A stretch of DNA of 64,000 bases, from the NCBI GenBank assembly GCA_037043015.1, contig CM073323.1, forward strand, positions 2,728,001-2,792,000, given 5' to 3'. Positions 21,401-33,299 of this stretch are shown here, piece after piece. The stretch comes from Bryum argenteum (lineage: Eukaryota; Streptophyta; Bryopsida; Bryales; Bryaceae). The position numbers and the translations under genes were made by a program. Positions within the stretch are counted from its first letter, which is position 1, and each line of letters starts with the position of its first letter. The notes under the pieces are model-generated. The model made no database searches. It was not told the DNA's origin and saw only the letters and a program-made list of their open reading frames with translations.

Positions 21401-22046
21401 AAGCAAGTTGCAACTGAGGGAAGCTTCCGCTCGCAGTCGATGAGCGCACCAGAGAGCCCATCACTTTGGAGATATGAGGGACAACAAGCTTGCCGTGAAC
21501 TCTTGCAACGTCCTCATACAAAGAGATGGCGTAAGAGCGCGATCCTTCGGACTCCCGCGACTCTGCAATCTGTAGAAAAAAAATGAATTCGCTGATAAGA
21601 GGTGCATGGCGGAGGCACGTACAGAACCTACTTCCAATCCTTCAGCAAACATGCAAAGATACTGTCCTTCGATACATTATTAATTTCGTCAACCAACACC
21701 ATCCGCGTAATCTTAGACAGTAATCAAGCATTCTTCTACAAAGCAGGTCTTTGCGGCAGGAAACAACACCTAGAGGAATACCCCTAAAACACCAACGAAG
21801 CCAACATAGGCCTCAAATTCGGCATGGCTATCTAATGAGGAAACGCATGCAAAGGAATAATATGAACTCTGCAAAGTTAAGAAAGTCTACCAGTGAAATG
21901 AACCGGGCCAAGGTTGCCGAATCCAGCTGCCCCACAAGAAGCTGCAAGGACTTTATCGCAGCACGCCGGGTGTCACCATTGTCAAGTTTAGCTAGGTCCT
22001 GCTTCACCAACGAGCTCAAATGACGAGAGCTATCCTGTTCCCTCAT
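18481..22046 (-). CDS. SINE-family KASH protein with N-terminal ARM repeats
   Basis: Five exons inferred: 21891-22046, 20928-21569, 20277-20823, 19410-19960 and 18481-19272, giving about 895 aa. Residues 1-290 form an armadillo-like helical region closely resembling remembered Arabidopsis SINE1/SINE2: LSSLVKQDLAKLDNGDTRRA, SYAISLYEDVARVHGKLVVP, and PHVRAAVSDALHTARML. Residues about 300-445 are Ser/Pro/Arg-rich. The C-terminus has one membrane span (about 857-880) and a short lumenal tail ending DALVPT, matching the xVPT signature with which plant KASH proteins bind SUN proteins. The expected role is an outer nuclear membrane protein linking SUN proteins to actin. The linker is longer than I recall for Arabidopsis SINEs. 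The exon 3/4 junction is the least certain; all other introns are phase 0. Confidence 0.88.
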
Positions 22047-23110
22047 CTTGTCACTCGACGTAATTCTGAGCTAAGAACCCCGTATGTATTGACAGGTAGT
22101 CACCACAGATATCCTTCAGGATAATTCCACATTCACGCCAAAGCCCGGAGTCCTCAACTTGAAACAATGATCATAAAGCTCCACGGTCCCAATTGCCCCG
22201 TCTGCATCTGAAAACAGCATTCCGGAGTCGCAGCCGCTTCAGAAACTTGGTCAAAGCTTCAGTGGTATCCGAATTGTATATCCTTGACTCGCTCAAAACG
22301 TTCCAAATGGCGCACTCTACCGGAACCTAAAACCTTCGCGAGATGATTCACGTGTAAAGCTGGGGCTCTCACAACAGATGGTACGATTTAAGAATCCTCT
22401 GTAAGATTCATCACCGTCGACTACGAATAATATTGAGATGGAATGGATGCGCAGAAATGCACAAGTTCCTGATCGGTGGGCGAGTAACAACACAAAATCT
22501 CACAACGGACGAGAACAGCTCCCTCCTTGACAAGAATGGCTTGCGGATGATGACAACACTCAAGACTACAATCCACAAACAGCGATCACAAATCCTCCTC
22601 ACAAGCGTTCAAGTCCGAATCCGTCCGTTCAAAACGGAAACCGAGAATTCCGGGCAAACACTAACAATCAACACTTCTTTTTTTTTTTAGTTTTTTGAAA
22701 TATTTTGTTTGAAACATCAAACCGCATCGGTGTACAAATACACCTTCGTGAAATCAAAAACCGAACATCCTAACGGCAACCTCCAAGTGAAGAGCAGAGC
22801 CTCCAGGAAGTGTCAGGGCTGACACTCTGCTACTGACGGCCTGTCGGCGCCGCTTCACGATCACAAAACTCCGTCAAATCTTAACCGAATTCCGTGAAAC
22901 AAAGCTTGCCGAGGTCGGCGAACCATCGATCGGCGATAGGGATGATGAGCTCGAGCCCCTCGTTCCCTAAGATTCGCCGCCAAATAGCCCTCCTGCTCGA
23001 TGCGACCGGGGGCAAGTAAAAGAGGAAGCGAGAAGGAAGCGGAGGTACTCAAGAAAGCAGGGCCGTCACGAGGAAGATGCTGCTCGAAACCATGCGCCGC
23101 GCCGTATTTC
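22047..23110 (-). promoter_or_regulatory. Probable 5' UTR and promoter region of the SINE-family gene
   Basis: The stretch is more GC-rich than the flanking AT-rich DNA and carries only short ORFs, as expected for a long, possibly spliced plant leader. AT-rich repeats begin at about 23110. No transcription start can be fixed. Confidence 0.4.
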
Positions 23111-24097
23111 TAGCTAGTATTAATACGTATTATTAAGAGGGTGTATTTGAGATGTTTTTTGTGCCCAGAATCAAAACCACGTATGCTAGAAAACCGAGTC
23201 TCTTGGTTTGACTTGGCTACTTTAGTGAGTTACTGTAGTGAGTCGTAATAGTGGCATTTCCTTCACCATCCAAAACTCAAGCGTCCACAACCACGACAAA
23301 GGAACATTGGAGTGAGACAAGGAATGATAATGGAAAGTAACCTCCAAAAAGGAACATTGCATCCACAATTAATGATGAGGAAAAGTTGCATGCCAATAAA
23401 CTCAATTAATGTTGGGGGCCCTAAAAGCCTACTTATCAAAAGGTGGTTCTTTTAGAAAAGTTGAATAGCTACTTAAACTTGTAGGAGGACGTTAAGAGTA
23501 TAACCACACATTGATTGAACCCATGGTTTTAGGAACTTCTAATTGAGTTCATTTCTATGTTTTGATGTTTACCCATCTTCACATTGACACATTGTGATCA
23601 CTGGCACACAAATCACAATGTTAATTATGTAACCAAGTTAACACAAGTAAATCAAGGCAAATGAGGAGGTTTACATTGCACGGAATAGATATAAGGGCAA
23701 AGCAATCTTAAGCACGCGCATAGCACAATGCGGTTTGCAATGGTTATCCTCCCGGTGCCCCATGCACCCACTTTGTGGGAGTGCATCAATCGGTGGCTAT
23801 GCTCTAGCCTCTTTAGTGTCAAGCCCCGGGTGGCATATCCTTTTGAATATCATACCTTTGGATTTTGACTGTCATACATGCCCATATAACCCTAAGTTTA
23901 AAATATTATCCAAATACTAAATTTTGGAATGTGACATGAAGGGGTTTTAAGTGCATATAGCATTTCTTAGATTTGAATTTATTCAAAAGAGTAGCGTCTT
24001 CAATTTAAATAAGGTTAAACAATCTTGAAGTTCACTAAGGGCCATATCCTACCAAACCAAAAATTTAGATGTTATGAATTCTAGAAATTTGATGGCC
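23111..24097. other. AT-rich gene-free stretch
   Basis: No recognisable gene, RNA or repeat family. Confidence 0.45.
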
Positions 24098-24101
24098 TTA
24101 A

Positions 24102-24342
24102 CCCCTAAAGGTCCAGGAAAGCGAAAACTGCTTTTCAGAGTCCAAAATTCAGCCAACTTTGACCATTATAATCTCACAAACGAAGAAGAAACAATGGTTC
24201 AATTTTGGCAAGTGAGTGGCAGGTTAAGTTAACTTCAAGATCCTACGGTTGGATCTTCCAAATAATTCTTAGATTGAGAGTTTTTAGGCCTGAAGTAAGG
24301 GAATGTCCATTTTTACAACTTTGCATCAAGAACCTTGAGGGA
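24102..24342. mobile_element. piggyBac-like miniature element, about 241 bp
   Basis: TTAA (24098-24101) is followed by CCCCTAAAGGTCC; the right end reads 'aaccttgaggga' before TTAA (24343-24346). The interior 'caactttgaccattataatc' plus 'tcacaaa' recurs at 26840-26870, where a second copy ends in TTTAGGGG-TTAA. The termini are more decayed than those at 6606. Confidence 0.55.
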
Positions 24343-24346
24343 TTAA

Positions 24347-25773
24347 GCCAAGGGACTAAGTTTTGCATTTACATAGAGACCAAATTCCAATGGCCGTTGA
24401 CCTCCAAAATGCCTACGTGACAATATATTTCGAGGTATTTCGCACTACAAGTATTGTCCCTCATCAATGTTTGGATAGAATCAAATCAAAGGTGTCTCAT
24501 TCAAGAACCAAAGGTGGAGATCAAACAAAATGAAAAGTCACCCCCAAGTTGGTCTGGAGTTAAGGTACAAGTTCATTGGTGGTACCTCCTTTGGTCTTTC
24601 GGTGGCCTCTTACATTTAATCCAATGCTTGTTTTTTTAGAACTCCCAATATGTTGATTTCTTGATACTTTTTGAGATTTGTGGTTTTAGAAGTTAATTTT
24701 TGGGTAGAGCTTCACCTAAGGTTGCTTGCAATACAACTAAATTTTAATTTGACAACTTTCTTCGTACAAAAAATATTTACAACCAATCGAAATTGAAAAT
24801 GAACATAAGGAGAATAAATTCTCGCTATCTTCTAAGGTCTTTAGTTTGAGAAAGTGAAAGGAGAATTTTATAACTTTAGGGACGTAATACATGAGGAGTC
24901 AATCTGTACATGGGACAGAAGGAGGGAAATAAATCCTCTTAATGTGAGTGGTATATTTCTTTTAGTTCGAAAAATAAACCAATCACATTGAGACGATTTT
25001 CTCCCTTATTTAGCCCTGTGTAGAGCTTAAATCCCCATGTAAAGCGTCCCTTAGCCCAATCCAAGACCATAACAAGATATGACTTTCATTTTAGTGCAAC
25101 TAGTCAAATTTTGCATTCTTTTTTCCTTTGTGAAATTTGAGGTAGTTTTCTTCACAACAGGGCTATTTTTTGAGTCAAGAAATTAAAGTGGAGTGTTGAT
25201 GGTGCGTTGGTTGTATCAAGTTTCCATATAGTGGATAAGGTAAGCTAAAATTATTTCAAGCTAAAATTTTGATCATTGTTTTGAGTACAAATGCACTACG
25301 ATGTAACAAGAGTGTGATTTCATGACTTCAAATTTGATTCCCATGATTTACAATTTACCTACCACAATATCGTAAGGTTGAGATACAACCAACTCACCTT
25401 CAACACTCCAAAAGATATAATTTTAATGATGAACCAAACATCCACCATAATACTAGGAGTTAAGTAACTAAGGTTAAAAGAGAAAAAACCTTGTACCTTG
25501 TTCTTTATGATACTTATTGTTAGTGGTGATGTTCCCACCATTGCAATACAACCACATTCTTTTATTCAAAAGCATCACTTCAACTAAAAAGGAAGGTGTA
25601 ACTACGTGGTCATCTGAAACCCATGTAAGGAACGATTGGTCAAAAAATAAGACTTGTACCAACCATGGCATTCATGCACCTACACTATTATACTACCTAC
25701 ACTATTTATACTATTTTATAAGGGAGCCTTGGGGAACCGAGAAATTCCTAATGATTATTGGGGTCATACAATT
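24347..25773. other. AT-rich gene-free stretch
   Basis: Short ORFs only, none with a domain. Nothing else recognisable. Confidence 0.45.
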
Positions 25774-25777
25774 TTAA

Positions 25778-26362
25778 CCCTTAATTGTCACCGGTGACCA
25801 AACTGGTCACCAAGGTCATTGTTTTTGCTTTTGGGGTCCGACACAGTGGTAGGGTGCAAATCTTGTCCAAAGGCACCCCTATTCTTTTGTTTTACCGAAT
25901 CCAATGCTTCTTCCCGATCGCCTTCTTGAGGTTTGTGTGATCCGCACGAAATTGTAGGGGCCACGTGATCCCATGGTCAATGCTCTTTGACTTGGCCTTT
26001 CTTTTTATTTTTTTGACGATTTTTTTTCAAAATAATAAAAAATCTTGATCTTTATCCCTATACCATGCTCTATGATGCCCAATCTTCAGAAAAATGATCG
26101 AAGGGGAGAAAAACCAAAAAAGCAATATGATATTTCTCACTCATGATCAGCAACCAAAACATTTTTTTCTCAACGGTGCCATTTTTTGAGATCTTACCCG
26201 ATGTGATCGATCTTTCTTGCATTGGTCACATCACCAAGTTACCTTGATAATCACCGTTTCCGATTCTCAAAATTGTTTTACCTTCAGTGCAGAAATAAGG
26301 CCAGAAGACAATTAGGTTGCATTTCTCTCCAATTTGTGGAAAACAAGGATGTCAATTAAGGG
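25778..26362. mobile_element. piggyBac-like miniature element, 585 bp
   Basis: TTAA (25774-25777) then CCCTTAATTGTCACC; right end GATGTCAATTAAGGG then TTAA (26363-26366). The first 10 bp of each end are perfectly inverted. There is no transposase ORF. Confidence 0.75.
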
Positions 26363-26795
26363 TTAAAGTGGTATATCCAAAGTCAGATTGTTTGATATGA
26401 AAGCAAGCTTCCTTTTATTCTCTGACAATTCCTTTGACTCAGAATTATTTGGGTCAAAAATTAATCTGACGTGGCCCTTACTCCACCAATCATAACAACT
26501 CGTGGTGGGATTTTCTATGCTACCTCTAAAGTGATATTTCTGTTTGACAACTTCGCTAACAATTGTGGAAACATCTTCATACCACTATTGACACCGACTT
26601 CCTTTTGGAGTTTTTTTTTTTTGTTGTTTTTTTTTTTTGTCCCTTTACACTATGAACCAAGAGCCATGACCATGATGGATCAAAAGTGGATTCTTTAGTG
26701 GCTTGGTCACTCTTGTAGTGTGAAGTGGATTTGGACCAGGACAAGTTTAAGCTCAATTTTTAAAGATAAATTCTCATTATCCTAACTCTCCTTAA

Positions 26796-27038
26796 AACCC
26801 GAAATGGGTTATGGAGGTTCCCGCAGGAGAAAAACTCAACCAACTTTGACCATTATAATCTCACAAATGAGGAAGAATGAACGGTTCAAATTTGGTATGT
26901 GAGAAACATGTCAAGTGAACTTTGAGATCTTACGGTAGAATATTTAAACTAATTCTTAGATTAAGATTTTTTGAGCTTAATCTGAAGGAAGGTCAAATTT
27001 TGTGACTTAGACCATTTTGCAACAAGGAGATTTAGGGG
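26796..27038. mobile_element. piggyBac-like element, decayed copy
   Basis: The right end TTTAGGGG-TTAA (TTAA at 27039-27042) is clear and the interior matches the 24102 copy over roughly 150 bp. The left end, near a TTAA at 26792-26795, is poorly conserved. Confidence 0.45.
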
Positions 27039-27049
27039 TTAAGGTAGGG

Positions 27050-27290
27050 TAAAGCCAAATGGGACCAAGAGCACTTTACTCTCCAATCACAGACTTTAAA
27101 AGGCCGTGGTCAATCTTCGTGGTTCATAGTGTCAAGCGACCCTTAGCATACTTTGGGGACCTCATAGACAATGGTCATTCTCCTTTTTTCAAGGCAGTGT
27201 AAAGTCAAATGGGACCAAGAGCACTTTACTCTCCAATTACAGATTTTAGAAGGCCGTGGTCAATCTTCATGGTCCAAGTGACCCTAAGTT
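27050..27290 (+). repeat. Partial tandem duplication, period about 149 bp
   Basis: The segment 'aaatgggaccaagagcactt' through 'aaggccgtggtcaatctt' occurs twice, starting near 27056 and 27205, with small differences. Confidence 0.75.
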
Positions 27291-27350
27291 GATGAACAAA
27301 CTTATATAAAGATGGCCCTCGTATGTTTTTTCAAAAAAAATTAGATTTTT

Positions 27351-27357
<7 letters not shown>

Positions 27358-27399
<42 letters not shown>
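27358..27399. repeat. Poly-A tract, about 42 bp
   Basis: An uninterrupted A run after a T-rich stretch. No retroposon body or target duplication is recognisable next to it. Confidence 0.9.
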
Positions 27400-27401
<2 letters not shown>

Positions 27402-28151
27402 GTGAGATGCAAGGATCAACGGCTGAGAATGGGGCCAACCATGGCCGCCTATGAGCTGGAGTTTTGGTCCTTTTGAGGAGCATTGGTGGGCGGGCTAGAC
27501 GAGACTTGTACAGTGCCATCAAGTTGTACGACTTCCATCACCTCCCCCACTTGATGCAAATTCTCGCCTTCAGCTCCTGAAGTCACTTCAGTGAGAATTT
27601 GGAACATGTGGTTTTATAAGGTTACGCTAGTTTAGTCCAGTTAGTTACAGCTAGCTGTAGAGTTAGTGTTTATTCCCGAAAGGGGTGAGTAGTTTTGCTC
27701 TTTTACCTCTTTGTCCTGTGGCCATGAAGGTAAAGACATTATGAATAGAGACATTGTATTCATGCCAATCTTCGATCTGAAGATTGGAGTTCTTACCTAT
27801 CTATCTTGGAACATGTGGAGTTTTGGTACATGACGTCTACTACTGTATTGGAAAGGTGGTTTTTGTGGTACACTTGTGGTGTATATAAAGATCACCTTTC
27901 CACCAGTAGATAAACTATGCTCCAATGTGGTGTGAGAAGACCTTGTTAGAGCTCGGGTCCTAATATATTGCTACAAATCTTGTCAAAAAGGGTGTGATTG
28001 TAAAAATTGCAACTAAGAAGGAGGCATGCTTCAAATACTTCACCTCATCCACTTAGCCCCATCCATAACTATCTCTCCCTTTTATTCCATGTTAGCTTTA
28101 GAGTCCAATTAAACTAACAATGTGTTGGGAAATGGAGTCTCCCTCGGCGTT
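27400..28151. other. Gene-free stretch
   Basis: No supported gene. A short block with 'ggtggtttttgtggtacact' and 'gtatataaagatcacctttc' looks promoter-like but precedes no ORF. Confidence 0.35.
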
Positions 28152-28248
28152 GTTGTCTTATCAGACAAAATTCCTATACACTTGTCAAACACAATTTAGA
28201 TGAGATGTACATCTAAGACGTCATCAATGTATCAAATGATAAGACAAC
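28152..28248. mobile_element. Palindromic miniature element, short copy, 97 bp
   Basis: Ends GTTGTCTTATCAGACA and ATGATAAGACAAC. The interior 'aaacacaatttagatgagat' matches the first half of the element at 8368, so this copy lacks most of one inner arm. Confidence 0.65.
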
Positions 28249-31200
28249 CTTGCTCTCCGTTGAACACTCTCCCTCTACTTGGGTCCCTCCCCTTGCTGAG
28301 CAACAACTTACGATTTGGTCTCTCAATGTAATTTTGGTTTGTTTGTTTTTACTCCAATTTGTGTATGTCGCATCTAGTCAAAAGTTATGCTTTTAAAAAT
28401 CATAAAGAAAATTATTAACTATATATTTTCAAACTCGTGATAGTTAGGACATACATATGTATAAAAAAGTTTGAACTACTTTCCATGAGATTATATTTAT
28501 GAAATAAGCATGCATTTAAAATAAAATTTTAAAAGTAAGCATAATGAACTTAATTTGAGGTTGGCATGGCTAAAGTGTCAATTTGACCTATCCATGGATG
28601 TTTGTGGCTAGAGTTCAACTACTTATTCTATTCATTGTTTAATAAAAATGCATGTTAGAGTGGAAAAAATTGGTTTGGATGGAAATTCTATGTTTGACTT
28701 ATATAAAACAAATTAATACTCCATTGTTAATATGTGAGAAACTTGAAATCATTACAAAATGTTAATTCAAGAATTGTCTTTAAAGTTTAAAACATAGTGG
28801 AAAAGAAGTTTCAAAGCTACATTCTTTTTCTTTTTCTTGGACTCAAGTTCATCTTGTTATCTTGTGGGAAAGAGTTCTAAATGCAAAGAATGTTGTTTCT
28901 TTGCTCAAACGTGCGTAACAAGATGAGAAAAATACCTTCCCTACTAATTTTCAAGTGGACATTATATGCAAAAAGCAAACTAAGCACATCAACATAAAAT
29001 TGAGTGAAAATAATTATTTTATCGTACAAAGGAGTTTTCCTCATTCACTTTGATATGTACTCCAAGCCTACTTTCAAACCATTTGGGTTCAAAATTTGGG
29101 TGAAACTCCGTGTAGACCTCAACTCTTCATAAAAAGTGGCCCAAATCCATACCAATAATACACACTACACGAAATTGGTCGAATAGTACACTAATTTACA
29201 TAAACGTGTTGTGTTCAATATTTTTACCTTCTATATTTGCTAAGACGAGGATCCTTTCATAGTATTGGGATCATCGCTCTTAGTATTTTTTCAATCAAAA
29301 GTAAAAACTTATTGTAGTTTTAAATGTTATAAAAATCTAACACTAATTTACCTATTTAGAGTAGCTCCAATCACAATGATTGTTGATGGAAGCCAATATT
29401 TTCATTCGTAACATATTGTATTTGACACCGTATCCACTAAAGCCACAAGGGAGAGTGCTAAAAAATGGCTCAAAATTCAAATATCCCAATTTGTAATGAA
29501 GATAATTATGTAAGTAATTTCCATGCATGGGGAAAGTAAGTAGAATGATAATCGTAGTGAATTCATGATTTTTGGACTCTTACACAATCTGCTATGAATT
29601 TTTGAAGGCACTCTCATAGGTGTTTCTAAAACGGTGCCCTAATTCTGCACCCTATAATGTTTATAATGAGTACATGCTACTGTTGAGGAAAGAAGCTACT
29701 TTTTACCTCTGGGTCAAGAAGCCTAGTGCTCCATTATTGATACCGCCCCACTTTTGAGCAAGCACAATCCAAAAGGGAGTATGGGGGTCCAGCTGTTACA
29801 TGATGACTCATCAGGATTTAAATAAGTACAGAAACGGCATTCCCAATGTTTCGCTCCGGGCAGTTGATCAGCCCTTCTGCCCGGCAGCTTGGGCTTTCGT
29901 CTTCCGAGCCTACGTGGCTAGGTTCGGTCCAGGCCTGAACTTTAAAGTGCCAGACTTTACTTAGGGGAAAAGTGATTTGCATTCCATCCTTTTTGAAACG
30001 GGTATTTGACACTCTAATTCCCATAAAATGTTGTAAATGTTGCATGTTTCATTCATACCTTGTAGTCATATGGTAGATGGATGGGTGCCAAATTGGAGCA
30101 CTAATTACATTGGTTCATAAAAATTCAATGTGGATGGAGGAGGTACAATTTCTCAAGAACTATACATTTTTTCATTATTTCCAATATGAAGATATTGTTA
30201 AAAATCTAAAATAATATGATTTTAGTAAGAGAAATTCAAACTAGAGAGTTTTGGAAATCATTTTATGGTCACTTTCATGTAAAATAAATACACAAAAGAA
30301 TAAAAATATTGATTATAATAATTTTGCTCGCAAATCGTTTAAAAAAGGTTTCAACTAAAAATTGGCATGGAAAGGATTTCTTATTTAAATTATAAAAATC
30401 CTATCCTTGTATTGTCCACTGAGATAAGAGTTTCCACCAATTTATGAGATACTATTGGGAAACTACGTTTGTCCCAAGGACAATGATATTCAATGTGGTT
30501 GGCTTGGGACTCATCTTGGTCACCTCAAACTATTGTTTGCAAAGTTTAAGATGTTTTTACTAGGATTCTTCTTGCTTATGAAGGTGTTGGAACTGCTGTC
30601 AAAAAGAGGTGTGTCAAGAATGTGAATGCAAAAAAGTGAAGGTAAGGGAGGATAATTTCAATATTGCAAAGAATATATAAATATTATGTTTTAAATAAAA
30701 GACTCAACACCTAAAATCATGAAATCTACACGCTTACATAGACCCAAGTTTGGTTTCGACTACACAAGAAACTCATGAACATCTCCATTTGGGGAATTGT
30801 CAGTCATGGCACTTTAGAGAGTATGATTTACTTATGCACCAAGTTCTTAACCTCTAAAGTTTGAGAAAATCCAAAATGGATTTGTGCAATATGGAGCATC
30901 GTAGATGAAGGGATCAAATTTTACATTCCAATTTAAAAACCTTTATCTAGAAATTTTAGGTTTCAAGTCCAAAAAAGGGCACTTAAGATTTGTACTTATT
31001 CTGAATTTTTATTTGAGATATGTTCATAACCAAATCATTACCAAAGTTCCAAAGTGAACTATGTCACTCAAGTCAATTTTTTTGTGAATTTCATAGAGGC
31101 AGCCTCCAAAATTGACAAAACAATCTTCGCCGTTTCTAGAAAATTCCGAATTGTTTCTTACGAACTTTGTCAGAATTTAGGATTTTTCCAATTTTATTTT

Positions 31201-31780
31201 TTCCACAAAATTGACAAACTCATAAATGCACCTATTTGCGGTTCAATTTTTTCTCAAACAAAATACATCTAATGTCATGCATGTTTTACTATATCATTTT
31301 TTTTAGACCCTCTTCTAAAATATAATGTACATCAAAGTCAAAAAAGCAAAATGAGTCTCTAAATTTTTGCATGAGCGTATCAAACTTGATTATCTACATG
31401 GGGAAAAAATGAGTGAAAATCATCAAGTAAAAAGGAGTAACAATCATCAAGATTCCCTTGGCATCATTTTGACTATGTCATAAGCCGAAAAATACTTTTC
31501 AGTCAACTTTGAACGTTATGATCTTACAGGTTGGTAAAGATCCAACTCTTGAATTTTTACTTGGTGTTAGTGGAGGTAGTAAGGTTTGATATTGTATGGT
31601 TGAAGATACAAAAGAAGTAATTAGATCGAATGTTTTACATTAAGAAGGTTTAAGTTTTTGGAATATATCCACCCATATATTTATGAAAGGTGACAAGAAG
31701 GAGGTTTTATTCTTGAAATATACCCACCCTTGAATTTATGGAAGGTTTATTCTTGAAATGTACAATATCGAAGATTCTAA
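28249..31780. other. AT-rich gene-free stretch
   Basis: No gene is supported over 3.5 kb. A GC-richer island at 29840-29960 contains a short minus-strand ORF without a domain. Motifs near 29610-29650 resemble those at 9480-9690 in reverse. Confidence 0.45.
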
Positions 31781-31789
31781 AATCTTCAA

Positions 31790-32840
31790 TTGGTATAGAT
31801 GGGTTGAAACATCATAGATAACTGTTCATAGTATTTAAACTGTTCGTACCACCCCTTTCAAGCACTTTAAGGCATTCAAACGATACATGGTCATAATGGT
31901 TCAACTAGTGTAGATGAGTTGAAACATCATGAAGAACCATTGAAACCATGGATCTGTTTGTAGAGTTCAATGCTTTCTCTAGTAGAAAAGGCTACTTGTT
32001 TTAGTTATGCTTCTAATGACATAAAAATATATTCTTTTACTTTATCACTTTTATCTATTTTTGAAAATAATCTAGTAGGCTATAGTATGTTCATTACAAC
32101 AACAAGAAAATCCAAGGAAAAGTGAATATTAATATTATAATAAAATAGAATAATAGAATAATATAATAAAATATAATAGTAACATAATAATATATTTCTT
32201 ATGTCATTAGAAGCACAATTTAAGAGGCACTCTATGTCTATACAAACAAGGCATTACGGGTGTCACTTTTAGTGCCATTTTGTGCAAGAATTGAAACCAT
32301 CCTATTCAAACACCTTTGAGCGTTCAAACACTACCCGGTAAAAATGATTCAACTAGTATGGATGGGTTGAAACATCATAGGGAATTGTTCAAACACTAGG
32401 TTTGTTCATAGTGTTTGAATTGTCTCCAAGCATTGCATATAAACACTATTGGTCAAAATGATCCAATTTGTATAGTCTAGTGTTTGAACGGTTTTAAGCA
32501 CTCTTTTCAAGCACCGTTTGGGCGTTCAAATATTACCGGGTCAAAATGGTTCAACTAGTATAGCCGAGTGTTTGGACGTTTAATCCACCCCTTTCAAGCA
32601 TTGTTTGGGCGTTCAAACACTACCAGGTCAAAATGGTGTTCAAACACCCAGTCTATTCATAGTGCTTGAACCGTTTATACCACCCCTTTCAAGCATTGTT
32701 TAAGCGTTAGAAAACTACCGGATCCAATTGGTTGAACTAGTATAGTCTATTTGGACGTTCAAACCACCCCTTTCAAGTACTGTTTAGGCATTCAAACACT
32801 ACCGGGTCAAAATAGTTCAAACACTATTGAAACAATGTTT
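31790..32840 (+). repeat. Degenerate satellite-like region, units about 100 bp
   Basis: The phrases 'cacccctttcaagca', 'gttcaaacactaccgggtca', 'aaaatggttcaactagtata' and 'gggttgaaacatcat' recur many times in similar order with variable spacing. This points to an old tandem array interrupted by insertions and deletions. Confidence 0.75.
32008..32215. mobile_element. TIR miniature element inserted in the satellite, 208 bp
   Basis: Ends TGCTTCTAATGACATAA and TTATGTCATTAGAAGCA are perfectly inverted over 17 bp, with further AT-rich complementarity. The interior is nearly all A/T. No clear target duplication. Confidence 0.65.
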
Positions 32841-33299
32841 CACCTATTGTTTCAACAAGGATGTTGCCCTAGTATTACTTACATCTCAAATTTGAACCAT
32901 TGATTCTTTTTCATCCGTCAATTGTAATTATCAAAGGTGACTAATAATTTTCTTCTGTAAAAACCTCAAAAAAACCATTTTGACTTTCTTGGAACTTTAG
33001 GGGTCATTTGGTGGAAGCCATTGTTCGCCAAAATTTGCAATGAATTTCACTTTTTCCGCTTGGCTTACGATTTTTTGTACAATATAATGAAATTTATGAC
33101 AACCAAATTTTGGTTGACATCTTTGCGTCTGCCGCCTTAGCACTTAGCATCCTTGATGGCAACGATTTTCACTCACCTTTGCTATCATAGCACATGTAGG
33201 CTCAAAGATGGTGTTACACTAATTACATAGATTAGTGTTAGATTATTATAAGATTTGAAAATGCTATAAATAGTTACTTCTAAATAAGAAAATTACCAA
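32841..33299. other. Gene-free stretch
   Basis: Nothing recognisable between the satellite and the first copy of the CxxC gene family. Confidence 0.4.

Noticed and set aside
20928-21569. TORTIFOLIA/SPIRAL2-like microtubule protein as an alternative for the ARM region
   Set aside because: The SLYEDVARVHG and PHVRAAVSDA motifs and the C-terminal span with an LVPT tail fit SINE-type KASH proteins better.
27331-27522. Minus-strand ORF with a poly-Phe tail
   Set aside because: Half of it is the poly-A tract read in reverse.
29818-30045. GC-richer island with a 75-aa ORF
   Set aside because: No start context, domain or second copy. Possibly a transposon remnant but unsupported.
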